Positions 13,204 through 25,505 of a DNA stretch of 64,000 bases are shown here, piece by piece. Every line of letters begins with the position of its first letter. The stretch's first letter is position 1. The stretch comes from Steromphala cineraria (taxonomy: Eukaryota > Mollusca > Gastropoda > Trochida > Trochidae): assembly GCA_916613615.1 (NCBI GenBank), contig OU744721.1, positions 73,723,060-73,787,059 of the forward strand, written 5' to 3'. Position numbers and translations under genes: made by a program. The notes beneath the pieces were generated by a model, which was not told where the DNA came from, did no database searches, and saw only the letters and a program-made list of their open reading frames with translations.

Positions 13204-13395
13204 CTCTTTAGTACTGTTAGTAAGCGTAAGAAGGGAATATCACTGTGCTTATGAATGAATCAAGAAGTTACTTCTTCGTTTTGATAATACAGCAACTTCT
13301 TAAAGTATGTAAGGGCTTGTCAAAACTACAACTTAGAGGACAGAAATAGTTTTCGCCGTTTCCTGGTTGATAGTTTAGATAATAGAAATAATATT

Positions 13396-13719
13396 TCATT
13401 TGACCAAAAAGTGCTCCAGTTGCTGCAAACAAGTTTTCCCACATGTTTTGGTTATCGCATGGGCATGTATAATCGTTTCCCTTTCAAATTTACTACTCTT
13501 AAAATGTTTTGTAAACCAGTTATGTAAACCAAAATCGTATGGGAAGTTACTAAACTGTTTAAACTGGGAGAATTTGCTGCAGAACCAACCACTATAGAAT
13601 GTCATGAAAGAAGTTAAAAAACTATAACTGGTTGGCATCGTAGATATAAAAGGCAATCCGTTCATTGTATCTAAAAGCATAAAGGGCAAGGTAAGGAATT
13701 TCATCAACTCTAGGAACAT
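13396..13719 (-). other. Open frame recurring in units 1, 3 and 4
   Basis: A 107-codon frame starting MFLELMKFLTLPFML, followed by a hydrophobic aromatic-rich stretch. Related frames occur at 44,823-45,167 and 59,370-59,585, but each has a different C-terminal half because of indels, and unit 2 has lost the middle. An overlapping frame reading MWENLFAATGALFGQ is also partly shared with unit 4. That two overlapping frames persist equally argues against coding. I do not recognise a family. Confidence 0.2.
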
Positions 13720-15652
13720 TCATACGTTCTTATTGCAAATGTGTAATTCCTGGTCAAGAAAGGGCAGCAAACGTTGTTACATTTTAGTTATGTATTGCTT
13801 TTCTTTTTATAAAATCAAAACTATAACAAAAATAAATCTTATTCAAATAACAAGCGAAAAGTCTTAGATAATAAATATACGGTAACATTACTTTATACAC
13901 TTTTGCAAAACTCCTGTTCATAATGAATGTTATATGCTGCTTAGCTGTCTATAGAAAACTTTAATGAAACCAATGAGTGAGATCATGAGTTATTGTTTTG
14001 GCATTATTTCAGCCAATAGCTGTGGAAAATGAGAACAGACCGCTTTTGTACAAAACAGAGCCAACTAATTGGCAAACTACAATTTCCGATACACTATGTT
14101 AACTTCAGTGATATGTTAAGGTTATACATGAGTCAAGAGGAACTCCCATCGAGCAGAGAATTGTAAATGCGATGTGTGCTATGAGTACTCTGAGGGTATC
14201 AATGAAACGATAAGGCAAATCTGCCACTAATAATTTGTACGTTGTTTTCAGAAAAGCATCTGTTTCGTTTCGAAAATGATACTGGATATTGCTAACTTTA
14301 ATGCAAATTGTTGCATGATCGTTTTCATTATATATTTATCACTTTAACTTTCCTATAAAATAATGTTCATTAAACCCTGTATTCACCAAAGTCTTAAATT
14401 CAATTTAATTTTAAGTTTCCTTTACACATTCATTTCCAAAATAACTTTAGCATCATTTCGTTTTCGTTACATAAAACAAATTAACTTTGTCCACGGAATT
14501 AAAAGAAAAAGTTAAAAAGTATAATCAACAAGTATTTCTGAACGTTTATTTCTAATTAGCGTAAGTCTTAACTATTGGAAACACTATCATTCATAGTCGT
14601 TTCTTACAATCAACCCTCATGACCAACATTAAACTGAAATTGCTATAAGGGGAAATTAGTCTAGCATTGTTAGTGGTAAAGCTTATCAAGCATCTATTGA
14701 AAATCAATAGCAGTCAGAGGGAGTTAAGCAGTGGAAAGATTTGTCTGGAGACATGAATGAAGCCGTGCATATCCTCGGTTCTGTAACTCTGGTTAACTTG
14801 GGAGCCATTTATAAACATTTCCCATTTGTATTCAGGCAAAGACATTACTGACTCCCTAGTTTCTTTATGCAATTGTTGTGTCAAGGCGACTTTGATAGTT
14901 GTTTATAGTCCTCATCATTTAGGTCAAATAGTCATTTAAGCAGCTTATGTTTGAGGTTAACTGTTCTTATGTACTGTCTTATGGGTTGATCATAGTCATG
15001 TACAATGGCAAACGAATAATGGTCTGTTGTTGTGTTATTTTGAAAGAAATGTGTATTTCCATGATTATCACTTAATGCAACATAGATTTATTATATTCGC
15101 TTAGCAAATTAGTTCTGTTGTATACATATATTTTCAAATTGCATGGTTTAATTTTTTCAAAGCTTCCCCCTTTCAGAGCTTTGAACGATTATTATGTGTG
15201 AATATTGGAATCGATTTTGTTCGGAAATAAGTGAAACCCAATGATGTGCACATCCCCCTACTAATACGTAAATAAATCAGTGTATACATGCTTGTTGAAT
15301 AATTTATCTTGAATATATGGCTTAATATTAATTATTGAAATTATAGTTTGACATAGCTTTATATCAAGAACATGTTATAAGCAAGAGAGAATCATCGCTA
15401 TAGTATCTTCCACTGAGAACATCAGATACTGTTCATATCAGACGCAGTGACAGTGTGAATATTTGAAGAATACAAAAAGAAAATATTTCAGATCTCAGAC
15501 TTGAGATCGTAGCTCAGTTTAAAGTAAACAAAGTGTGTGTTATATGATCTCAAGGAAGCTGCAATTAACAGCTGCAATAACACGTAGGCGTAACAAGGGA
15601 ACATCACCATGCTAATGAATGACTAAAGAAGATACATTTTGTTTTTATGACA

Positions 15653-15710
15653 CGGCAAAATGCTCAGAGCTTGTTTGAAAGCGGCAAAATGCTCAGAGCT
15701 TGTTTGAAAG
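15653..15710 (+). repeat. 29-bp tandem duplication
   Basis: Two identical 29-bp copies (15,653-15,681 and 15,682-15,710), each starting CGGCAAAATGCTCAGAGC. The same site in G2 (about 47,092) has a single copy, so this is a recent change of G1. Confidence 0.92.
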
Positions 15711-18700
15711 CGTCAAATCTAAATGATGTCCCTGATTTAACAGGGTTTTTCAGAAAAATATAAATACTAATGCTCCAACTGTTAAGTATTTGCTTTACAC
15801 AAATAATCCGATATTATAATCTCCCTAAGGGTTTGAATAAACGATTAGGCGGATGTGCCACTATTCATTAATATTTTGAACAAAGCACTGCTGCAGATGG
15901 GAAATAGATACTGCTAATGTTAATTTGTTATTAAACTGTCAACATATTTATGGGGGGGAAACAAAATTTATCATGATTCACATCAAAGAACGATATTTAC
16001 ACATGGAATCATTTTGCCTGATGACAGAAATCACACGAATCATAAATGCAGTAAGCGTGTACAGATCATCGAATACATATCAAGCAGGGTTTTGAAGGTA
16101 GAAAAGCCTTTGATTCTTGAATGTTCATGTCATTATTCTATCACATATTTAACTAAAATATATTGATTTTGAGCAGATAGTGTTTCCAAATATATATATT
16201 CTTATAAATCCTTTTCCAGAATCGATTTGGTAGGTTTGGTTTCTGATTCCTTTAATATGTTGTATATGAACCCACGTTCCTGTTATCTCAATGCAAAACC
16301 AGCCCTTCATTACCATAAGCCTTTTGAATTTGAAATGGTCTGTCTTTCATAGTAATGGTTTACAGCTGAGCCTCAGGACACACATAACACTAAACTTGCT
16401 AGAAAGTAAACTAGCCTAGTATAGTTAGAAGTGAATATTATCCGGTCCTATTGAAAATCAATACTATTTGGTGTAATAGGCAGTATAACGATTTGTCTTG
16501 AAACATATGTTAAGCCATGCTTGTCCTCTGTTTTCTCCATTTTGGTTCATTTAGGAAGCATTTAGAAACATTTCCATTTCCTATTCGCGCACATATACTA
16601 CTGACTTTGGTTTCTTTATACAATTGTTGTGTCTTTGGAGTTGTTTATTCTTTTCCTTTAGGAATAAAGATCAATTAGTCAAACAAAGTTTGTCATATAA
16701 ATGGTGTATAGACATACATATCTAGTAACTTGTATTAGTATGATTATAATCCGTTTGTCGTATTTCTCTTTTGAAACTGCATTTATTTTGTATATTGATT
16801 TGTATTAAAGAATTGAAGTTTTTAAATGTTATCATTGTTTATAAAATTTAAAATTATATTGAAAGTTGTTGATATCGAGATTTCAAAGTGACGATATGCA
16901 GATGATAAAATCACTTACTATTGGTAAGATAACAATGAATTATGATCAGTATCACTTTGCAAATACATGTACACTTTTTTACACTCAATTGGAAAATAAA
17001 ACAACGCGACCACATTAATGCGATATATTTTAATTTACGAGGTTGAGATACAACTGTCATATAGTGACATCACATCTTTAAAAGCCAACTAAGTGACATT
17101 ACATGTGTTTGTGATATTATAGTAGCCTTGTACCTACACACGCTAATTACTGAAACATGCATGTGGATCTATGCACAATATTCGTGTGGCGTATTAACCA
17201 CATTAGCCAGTTGATATTGTTATTATTTGTGCAATAAAATGGGTTTTTATTTTTCAGAAGGTCGATAAAATACCATTCTCTAAACGGGATGTTTCCTGAT
17301 CATATTTGACTCTATGAAGTATATATCGGTAACCTGATATGTTTTATATTAGTAATTTTGTCAGTGATCTTGTATTTCATTTCATCAGACAAATACTGGC
17401 CCAAACGTTCACTGAAGCAATGAAAATATAGCCCATTCATGTTTGCAATTACAACATAAGAATTATGATGTATTTGACGGTATGATTACAGTATGCATAT
17501 GAAAAGCTGCAATTTATAACAGAAGACAATATCAAACCAGGTACAGTATTAAGCAAACATGTGAGCAAAACAAACTTTCTGAATTGATGGAGAGTTCACA
17601 AAGATTGAAAGTTAACTGACAAATAAGTAAGTAATCATGAGTGGGAGAAGGTTCAAAAGACTCTAGGAATAACGGTTTGACTCATGGGTTGATGCTTAGC
17701 TACGTTGATCAGACCATCAGTGGAATGAGGCTCTTTTGGTTATTTTCCAGAAGGAAATGATAACATAATCTATTATATATATATATTATCATAATCTAAG
17801 CCTATTTAGGTTTACCAATAATCTCATTTGAAAAAACACAGCACTGTGTATTTATTGCCGTGTTCATCATATTATTTTGTGTTTTAATGTAAAAAGGGTG
17901 TTACATCCATTTTCAGATTCCGTAAGACATTTGAAGATATAAACAGTTTAATCACAAATGCTACTTCCAATATTGAAGGTCACGACATGTCTGAGCTTTT
18001 ATTTGCCCTCATTTCAAATGAAGGGGCAAGCAATAGTTCAGAAATGTATATTTCCATTATACTTTGCTATTTACTGAATATATCTATTGGAAATTTAGCT
18101 TAGGGAAAAAAACCTTGATAGTTGTATCAAAATATTATGTTGAAATGGATATGAATTGCCATATCTAAAAGCAAAACGATGTCCTGTGATTATAAAAGCT
18201 TGCACATATCTTTTGCATTTGTTTTGTCTCCATTTCTTTATACTCGGACTGCTGTTAACTACATGAACTCAATAAGTTACTCCAAAATGTTTTGCAAATT
18301 GTGTTTAAATTTTATCATGTTATTTTATTGGGAATGTAGGTACTTTTGTTTGTGTTTTTAATGTCTTCTGAAAACACAATCTCCTGTCTGTTGATAAGTT
18401 GGTAATTCATGATTTATAACCGTCCACGATAAACAAAACTTATGTTGATATCCTTGTAAACAGAAACTTTGAAATGTAAGTAAATGGAACAAACGTGCTA
18501 TTGTGAAAAATTATGATTATTTTAAAAACTAAGTAATATATTAAACACTAAAAAAATGCACAGTCAAAATACATTCTTTATTATTGCAGTAACATCTTTT
18601 TAGTTGGCATACTGTATAAACCATTTGAAGAAAATTATTCACTGCATCACCCTATGCACAATACACTTTATCATCCCTGGGATTTTCATCATCACAATCT

Positions 18701-18992
18701 GTGTAACTGTCAGTTGTAAAAAAGTATGATTTTGTGGTAGTTCAGCCATATTTAGCTTTAGTTTCTCTGGTAATGTTAAAACAAATTTTGTTATTAGCTG
18801 ATTAATAACTGAGCATAAACTCAAGATGAAAATTGAAACACTGGAGAGGAAGAATTCCAAGCCTATTGATAAAAGATTTGTCTTCCCCTACAATCGAGGT
18901 GATTAACTACAATACTATAGAGGGCACACAGATTATGAAATTAAATCATCTACAAAATCTTAAGATGGTGCGTGCATTTAACTTGACAATAA

Positions 18993-19545
18993 GTGGCAAC
19001 AACTGATAGGGCACATTTCTTCGACCAGACATGTTGTTATGCTTCCTGGTTGTTATGGGTGAAATATAGTGATTATCTGTATTGTACATTGTATTTCATG
19101 CCACCGAATAGGAGAATCTGGGCGGTATATTGTTTTGCCCTGTCCGTCTGTCTCTCTGTCAGTCTGTTTGTCATAAAAAAACTTTAACCTTGCCCATAAC
19201 TTTTTATTGTTTGGGGGTAGACCGTTGATATTTCACAGGTGCATCTATCATGATGAAACCTTTAAGATGAAGTCATATTTTTGACCTCATGACCTTGACT
19301 TTGGCGCATCAAGATCTTCTCGAAAAGGTTAACTTTGGCCATAACTTGAGATTGGATAGAGATAGACATTTGATATTTCACATGTGCATCTATCATGAAT
19401 AGACCTTTCAGATGAGGGAATAACGTTTGATCATGTGACCTTGACCTTGGCGCTGCAAGTATTTGTTGAAAACTTTAACACTGTCCATAACTTGTGATTG
19501 GATGAAGATAGACCATTGATATTTCAGATATGGTTCAGGTACATA
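18993..19545 (+). mobile_element. Molluscan-type interspersed repeat with a 145-bp internal period
   Basis: The block is absent from G0 and G2 at the corresponding place. It contains 'GTCTGTCTCTCTGTCAGTCT' and then about 2.4 tandem copies of a 145-bp unit, marked by 'GATATTTCA' at about 19,227, 19,372 and 19,518 and by 'CATAACTT' and 'GACCTTGAC' motifs. Repeats of this appearance are widespread in bivalve and gastropod genomes; that statement is from general familiarity, not a search. Short open frames crossing it (18,993-19,187 and 19,530-19,736) have no sister copies and no motifs. Exact ends are uncertain. Confidence 0.7.
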
Positions 19546-22500
19546 ATGACACAAAAATATACATAAACAATTTTCTGATATCCGGGGGCATCAGTTTCAC
19601 AAACACATCTTGTTACCAGGCTGTTTCTACAGTAAAACTGAAATACACTCGTGAAAGTTGTCAAAAGGCACGTGACTTTAAACGTTTTCTTACTAACCAG
19701 AGAACACCATTGCCGGACATGGAATCATGTGAATGATTAAAGGATGAAATGAAATACAGAATCAAAGAGTCAAAATGCTTTCAAATAAATAATGATAAAT
19801 AGACAATGCTGCGCAATTAAATATTAGATCTGAATTGATTAGTGACTTGCATCTATTTACATTTACATACAATTTGTCAACGAGGGTACATTGACATACT
19901 GAATATTAAAATCTCTTCCAGTTCATATTATTGATACTATAATTTTGTTACATAATGTTGTTTATTCTTTTTACAGAAATATTTCTTAATTTTGCGTACG
20001 TGTGCCAAATGATTAGCAATTGAGACACCCATTTGGTATTAATTGTTAAAGAATACGGAACATCTTTGCAACTCTTATTATTTCATCAAACATGCATTCC
20101 TCCCCTCAATTCATGTATGCTTAAGTTTCCTTTAAAACAAGGAGGTTAAGGAAAGATTTACTTTAGAATATGAGAATATAAAGTTACATGTATAATGCTG
20201 TTAATTGCCTCTAACCTGTTTTTTAGCAAACTTAGCCGGTAACCTCTGTCTCTCTAAAACGGTAAGCGCTCTCACAAAAGGATACGGTCTACACAACATC
20301 CATGACATGACATCCATCACAGCGGAGCACAATACCTGCAATTGTTTTGTCAATGTGATTGTATTTTAAACAAAGAATGAAATTTAATCTCATGAAAAAT
20401 GTAATGCAAAACTTGCGTAACATGTTGGTGTAATAAGAAAACATCCCTAAGTTTATCTGTAAATATGGCGATTAATATAACTGCATAATTCCAATTATTT
20501 CAATACTCTACAAAATTAATGAGAGAAAACCCTGAGAGTTCTAGCTAGCTGTACCACCATGTGAATTCTCATTGAAATCATGATTTCTTCTTTAGTTTGA
20601 AAGGAATCTGATTTAGCTTACATACTCTCAGTTTCAAAATGATCTTTTATGTGAGGGCTTTGCTTGTCATATGTGCTTTAAATAGAAAAATAAACTAAAT
20701 GCATAGTGCGAAATAATCCAGTTTGATGTACATGAACAAGGTTAAGTTAACAAAAGTCCATTAACTGAACTATGATTGAATTACACGTAAGTTGATATTG
20801 ACACTCAAGGGCAAAGTTGAGATAGCCTTCTGTTTTCACTGAAATACATTCCAAACGAACATTATGACCACATCTTGATTGATCAAATCAGAACTGCCTT
20901 TGGGAATAGATGGTTATTAGATGAAGTGTAGTTTACTATGTCCATGTAGCAGTTTTGCCCAGAGAAAATAGGAAGATATTATGTTATTTCAAGCGGACGC
21001 GTGGAGAGGTTTGTGCCAGTAGAGTTATAAGCAGGGGGGAATGCATGGTGTTTGGCTGGCAAGAACATATTACACATATGTCAACAATTTTGAAAACATT
21101 ATAAAAAGATCAAATAATCATATTTGTACAAGAATGTAAATACTATTTTGTTTGTTCAATTAAACAAAATGAATTATACCCTTCTTACATTTTATACACT
21201 ATTCATACACTTAACACTTTCAAAATGTGAAACTCCAAAACTATGCAAGAATTGAAATTTTCAACATTTTTAGGTTAATACGTTGTTACAGGAAACAAAC
21301 CTAAAAACAGATACTTAGATGTGTATCAAAAACAACCTTGTGAAATCATGAATAGATTCAATGATCGATTACAAAGTTTGAACCTTAAATTGTCAATTCA
21401 AAATATATACCTTTAAAAACACATTCTCGTCTTTGATTTTGTAACAAGTTTAATTCATGAATATTGTTACAAGCGTATTCCTAATTAGTAATTCTTTGGG
21501 AAATTAACCACTTTGTGTTCCATTTTTTTCTTAAGCGATTTTAATTGTCACATATATTTACAAAACCATAAAAACCAACCTTTGAGTAGCATTTATGCAA
21601 ATATATATTATTTTCGTAAACTTTTTTTTCTAATTTTCTTATAATTATAAATTTGCCTATGAATAATCATACATGTTGCAGTTAAAGATTATTCTGGTAT
21701 TGTACTTTTAAGGATATAAAACTTGCCTTTTTGGAAAATTTGAATTAATAAACCATTGCAGGCAGAAACACTGATCAATTCCTGGAACTGTTATTAGAAA
21801 CAGAAACCGTCACACACGATACAAGATTTCTTAATTCTTCAAATTCGTTTTGAATTGACATAAGGCCCATGAAACAAAGACATTTTTGATACGTAGTTGA
21901 ATAATAACATGAACCATTTGTGCTCTTATCTTTGATATTGAAACCTCATATTAGAACGATCCTAAATTATAAAACGAAAAGCTTTTATCCTCTGGTTAAC
22001 AAAGGATTGGACTAACCCCTACTTGTATAATTTAGTTTATACACAGGCAGATTGCTCTTCAAAAGACTCTTTGGGGGATTTAGCGCGTTCTGTTCGCTAC
22101 ATGAAAGACAATGTCAATGCTATAAGAAGCTTTAGAAATCCTTATTATCGACGTTATAGTCCATGCAGTATTGTTATATCAATATGATTTGTGAAATAGC
22201 TTTATATATAGGGAATTATATGTTGATAATTTGGTATGCAGGGTACTGAACTTGAACTAACAATGAACATTATGTAAGATTATGTTCTTTATAAAGGTTA
22301 TGTTACATTTTCAATATAAATACATCAGTTGAGAGAGATCTAATAAAAAGGACAGAGAAGCAGTAAGAAGTGTAAAATCTATGCCTAAACCAGTCGAAGA
22401 CTTAATAAACATCAGGATTATTTGAAAGACAATCGAATGTTATAAGGCTTTGATTATCAAAACTATTAATGCACGGTGATATTCTTCGGAACTATACTTC

Positions 22501-23589
22501 ATTTGATTAAGTTAATGTTAGTATAACGATGTTAGAAACTTTAGGCAAACTTTTGTAGGTAAAGTTATTGGCCTAACTACCGCTTTCAAAACTAAGCATA
22601 ATGACATTATATAATGAAAGTATTAAATCATTAGATATGATCTTTTGTCTAAAACGACAAGAACAAAAATGTATTTAAGGCTTAGAAAGGTGTCATAATT
22701 AATCATTTGATAGCAGAGAGCCAGTCTGCAATCTCTTCTCATACACATCTAAAATTACCTCAGGTTTCACGTCCTGCCTGTGTGGAAGGCCCATTTTTCC
22801 GTGTTGGGTTTTCTTGTGACAATCAAGTAGCAACGTTTGTAGAGTTTACTAAACTTATATAAAATACTTACTTATTAAGAGATTATTTTCATACCAGGTA
22901 TGGGTAGACAAACATCATGAACAATTGTCAGATAACACCAATTGCTTTGAATATTACGTATGTTTTTTTAAGGCCTTTTCAAAAAAGAATACAGGCATGA
23001 AGATGATTGTAATTTGTTGTTGCAATGGCATAACATTCAATCTGGAATATCTAAGGAATACAAATATGAGTCATATGACAAGGTTTATCTTAGTAAAATG
23101 AATCTATAATGGAAACATAATTATCACATTGAGTTGATATGGGTTGCTGTTACTTTTAAACATTTACATTCATATTAAAAGTTATGACTTATCCACAGTT
23201 TTGCATAACGGAAATTAAGTTTGTTTAGATTACTGGTCTGAAAGGCGTTTTTTCATATCAAGTTTTTTACTGGATCCAGTATTTAGTTGACGAACTTTAA
23301 CTGTTACATCAGCACTTACAATGTAGGATCAATTAGATTGTAATCATGTTTCATTTACATGACAAGGCAAACATATTTATGGTTCTGAATTTGTCAAATG
23401 TATGGACATCAGTTATCCCAAGATACAATAATCTGAAAACATGTTTTAAGGAGATTTCGTTTCTAAAACACAGTTAAATTCACATCTCATTTCACTGGCG
23501 AATTGCACAATATGAAGAAAAACATATTTCCTTTATTTAACAAACATTTTTGTTACGCAAAACATTCTGAGAATGTAAAGATAACTTAC

Positions 23590-23701
23590 CACTTAAAAGC
23601 AGTTTGAGACGTTGCGTGTCTTCGCTGACAGCTGCCTGCTGTGCATGATTAAAGATAACAAACAACTGTTGAAGTGTTTCCTTAAAACATCTTTCTCTTG
23701 T
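23590..23701 (-). other. Candidate exon in the conserved block, unit 1
   Basis: The minus-strand frame opens after a TAA (to the right of 23,701) and reads TRERCFK, then ETLQQLFVIFNHAQQ, then AAVSEDTQRLKLLLS. It then meets a GTAAGT donor-like site at 23,589-23,584. The peptide is helix-like, rich in L, Q, A and E. In the three copies the changes are few and mild: AGC/AGT silent, L to F, F to L, and one S to K at the very end. The 3' splice site is unclear: 'TTTTAAG' just before GAA fits two copies but not the third. A second frame is also open here in two copies but has a stop in unit 3. No ATG in frame. I do not recognise the protein; a non-coding constrained element is possible. Confidence 0.35.
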
Positions 23702-23750
23702 TTAGAAGCATTTCCACATGCTGGTTAAGCATACTGTCTCATAGCAGTAT
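23601..23750. repeat. Highly conserved 150-bp block, unit 1
   Basis: Identical to 38,613-38,762 at 149 of 150 positions by direct comparison, and to 53,805-53,954 at about 141 of 150. The surroundings of the unit 2 copy (H-type) are visibly more diverged, with several mismatches and indels per 50 bp. It includes the candidate exon and about 50 bp on its upstream side. The unit 0 equivalent is deleted. Confidence 0.9.
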
Positions 23751-24754
23751 GTTTACCGTGATGTCAATTGTGTATGTATGAAAGCCAGTTAGAAATATTC
23801 ATATATAAACTAAAATCATTTGAATATCGTTGTCGTCATTGATTGATACAATTGACTCAAAACAACCAGTGTTATAAGTGGAACATTTAAAAAAAGGGAA
23901 AGTACAAATTGTTATATTAGAAGGTAACAACCATTTAACAAGCGATTGCTTACCATCGATTTTTGTGGATGATGAACGAGGTGAATTGGTTTGGTGCGTT
24001 GATTGCTGTTACATTTGTTTACTCTTTAAATGGCATGAAATTTTAAATTCATATCATTATTAAAGAGGCCTACAACAACACCTTCCATTGACTTCCTTAA
24101 CCTTTGATCAGCTTTTGATCATATCACGAGAGTCGATTTGTATGGTTGATTATTCCCTTTTGCATTACTTATTTTAAAGAAATCTAGTCCTTTGTTATTT
24201 TCATAAAAAAACAGAAATGCATTTACAATGCATATGATAGATGGCTAGATATATAGAATGCATTTGCAATTTATGAATATAATAGATGTTTATATATATA
24301 GATGGCTAGAACATGTAATTTTCAGTTACTTAATATAAATGGCTGCTTCTTTATAAAGGTAAACATCGCATTGAAATCCAAGCTCTCGATTTTCTTTAGT
24401 ATACGTGGTACATCAGGAAGCGATTTGGTGGGTTTTTCTTAACAAGGATTCATTTCACGTTTTCTGACAGTGTATGACAAACAATGTTCCATGTTCACTT
24501 GTGAACGCATGATAAGAACATAAATATGACTTGCACATTTTTTATGATAGTGTTTGCAAATCTACTGTGCTATCTTAACTCCCTGGTCCTCACTTGTCAT
24601 TGAATGTTTGTGGAAATGTGAATCTCGTTTACAAAAGCGACAGATGTACTCAATTTGACATGCCCCGATAAAGACCTGTAAGATCAAACCGTCCGAATAG
24701 AATTTTGCAAATGTTGTCTGCTTCAAGATTAACCCTTATTGGTAAAAGGTCATA

Positions 24755-24911
24755 CAGTAGAACACGGATATAGTGAACTCGGATATAGTGAACCAAATTT
24801 TGAGTCCCTTCAGAAGCCCTATGCATGGTGGCCAAACGTGATTAGCGAACACAGGATGTAGCAAACTAAATCCTTTGGTACCTTGGAGTTCGTTGTATCA
24901 GTGTTCTACTG
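24755..24911. mobile_element. 157-bp MITE with CATA target duplication
   Basis: The terminal inverted repeats start CAGTAGAACACGGATATAG (left) and CAGTAGAACACTGATACAA (right end read on the minus strand). They match at about 23 of 28 positions. The element is flanked by CATA at 24,751-24,754 and 24,912-24,915. Units 1, 3 and 4 lack it at the same place. There is no coding capacity. Internal 'GGATATAGTGAAC' motifs repeat near the left end. The transposase superfamily is not assignable from this alone. Confidence 0.85.
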
Positions 24912-25116
24912 CATATGGCCTAGCATAAGAAAACTAATGGGCTGAACATATTTGTGGCAATATTGCTACTGACATTATTTTCCAAATACTTACATTACTT
25001 ACTCTAAACATGCCAATGCCAACAGTACTGCTAACATATATGCCACATTATCCTGTGCATAGATTTGTTGTTCTTAATGGATTTCCAGAATAGATGACAT
25101 CTATGCAAGGTACATA

Positions 25117-25505
25117 ATAATAGTCCATTAATATAGCGCATATAATCCATGCATATTGCATGCTCAAAGCGCTGAGTGACATATTACCCCTGGTTAACGA
25201 GTACAGAACACTCCCTAAGGAGAATACAACCAGCGCTGAAGGTTCAAATTCAGACTACCATCGTATCATACCAGGTACCCAATTACTGCTGGGTGGACAG
25301 AGGCACGCTTAGAACTAAGTCACTTACCCAGGGTGACACTATAAGTTTCTCAACTCATGGCTCTGAGTTGGGCAGGGAATAAACCCTTCAAACTCTCAGA
25401 TTATCCAGCAAAGGGTTACCCATCCATCCAGTTAGCTGCGCCCGTTGTTGCTGAACTATTCTGATAGTGGTCGACTGAGCATTGCACAGGAACACGTGCC
25501 ACCAC
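25117..25505. mobile_element. 389-bp SINE-like insertion with 9-bp target duplication
   Basis: The duplication AGGTACATA occurs at 25,108-25,116 and 25,506-25,514; unit 4 has a single, uninterrupted 'AGGTACATCACTAAAATG'. The left part has 'ATATAGCGCATAT' and 'TGCTCAAAGCGCT'. The middle, read on the minus strand, has 'CACCCAGCAGTAATTGGG' followed by 'TACCTGGTATGATACG', a motif I associate with SINE-like repeats in many aquatic invertebrates. 'GGTTCAAATTC' at 25,241 resembles a pol III B box, but no clear A box was found. A frame across it (25,176-25,382) is not a gene. Confidence 0.8.

Larger units (their letters stand above)
8661..15489. repeat. Array core, copy 1
   Basis: The core shared by all units runs from the 'GATGGTGAAC' landmark to just before 'GTAGCTCAGTTTAAAGTAAA'. 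It groups with core 3: both lack an insert of about 50 bp found in cores 2 and 4 inside the frame at 9.3 kb, and both lack the 'CCTTCCATTGACTT' block seen at about 24.08 and 54.34 kb. Relative to the other cores it has lost several hundred bases near 11.43-11.54 kb. It contains the TIR element at 12,080-13,203. Confidence 0.88.
15490..23830. repeat. Variable segment type G, copy G1
   Basis: Collinear with G0 and G2. From 15.5 to 18.5 kb it is very close to G2 (46.93-49.86 kb, offset about 31.4 kb), whereas from 21.8 to 23.3 kb it is closest to G0. Unit-specific changes are a 29-bp tandem duplication at 15,653-15,710 and an interspersed-repeat block at 18,993-19,545. It ends with the conserved 150-bp block and a candidate minus-strand exon. 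No other gene evidence. Confidence 0.82.
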
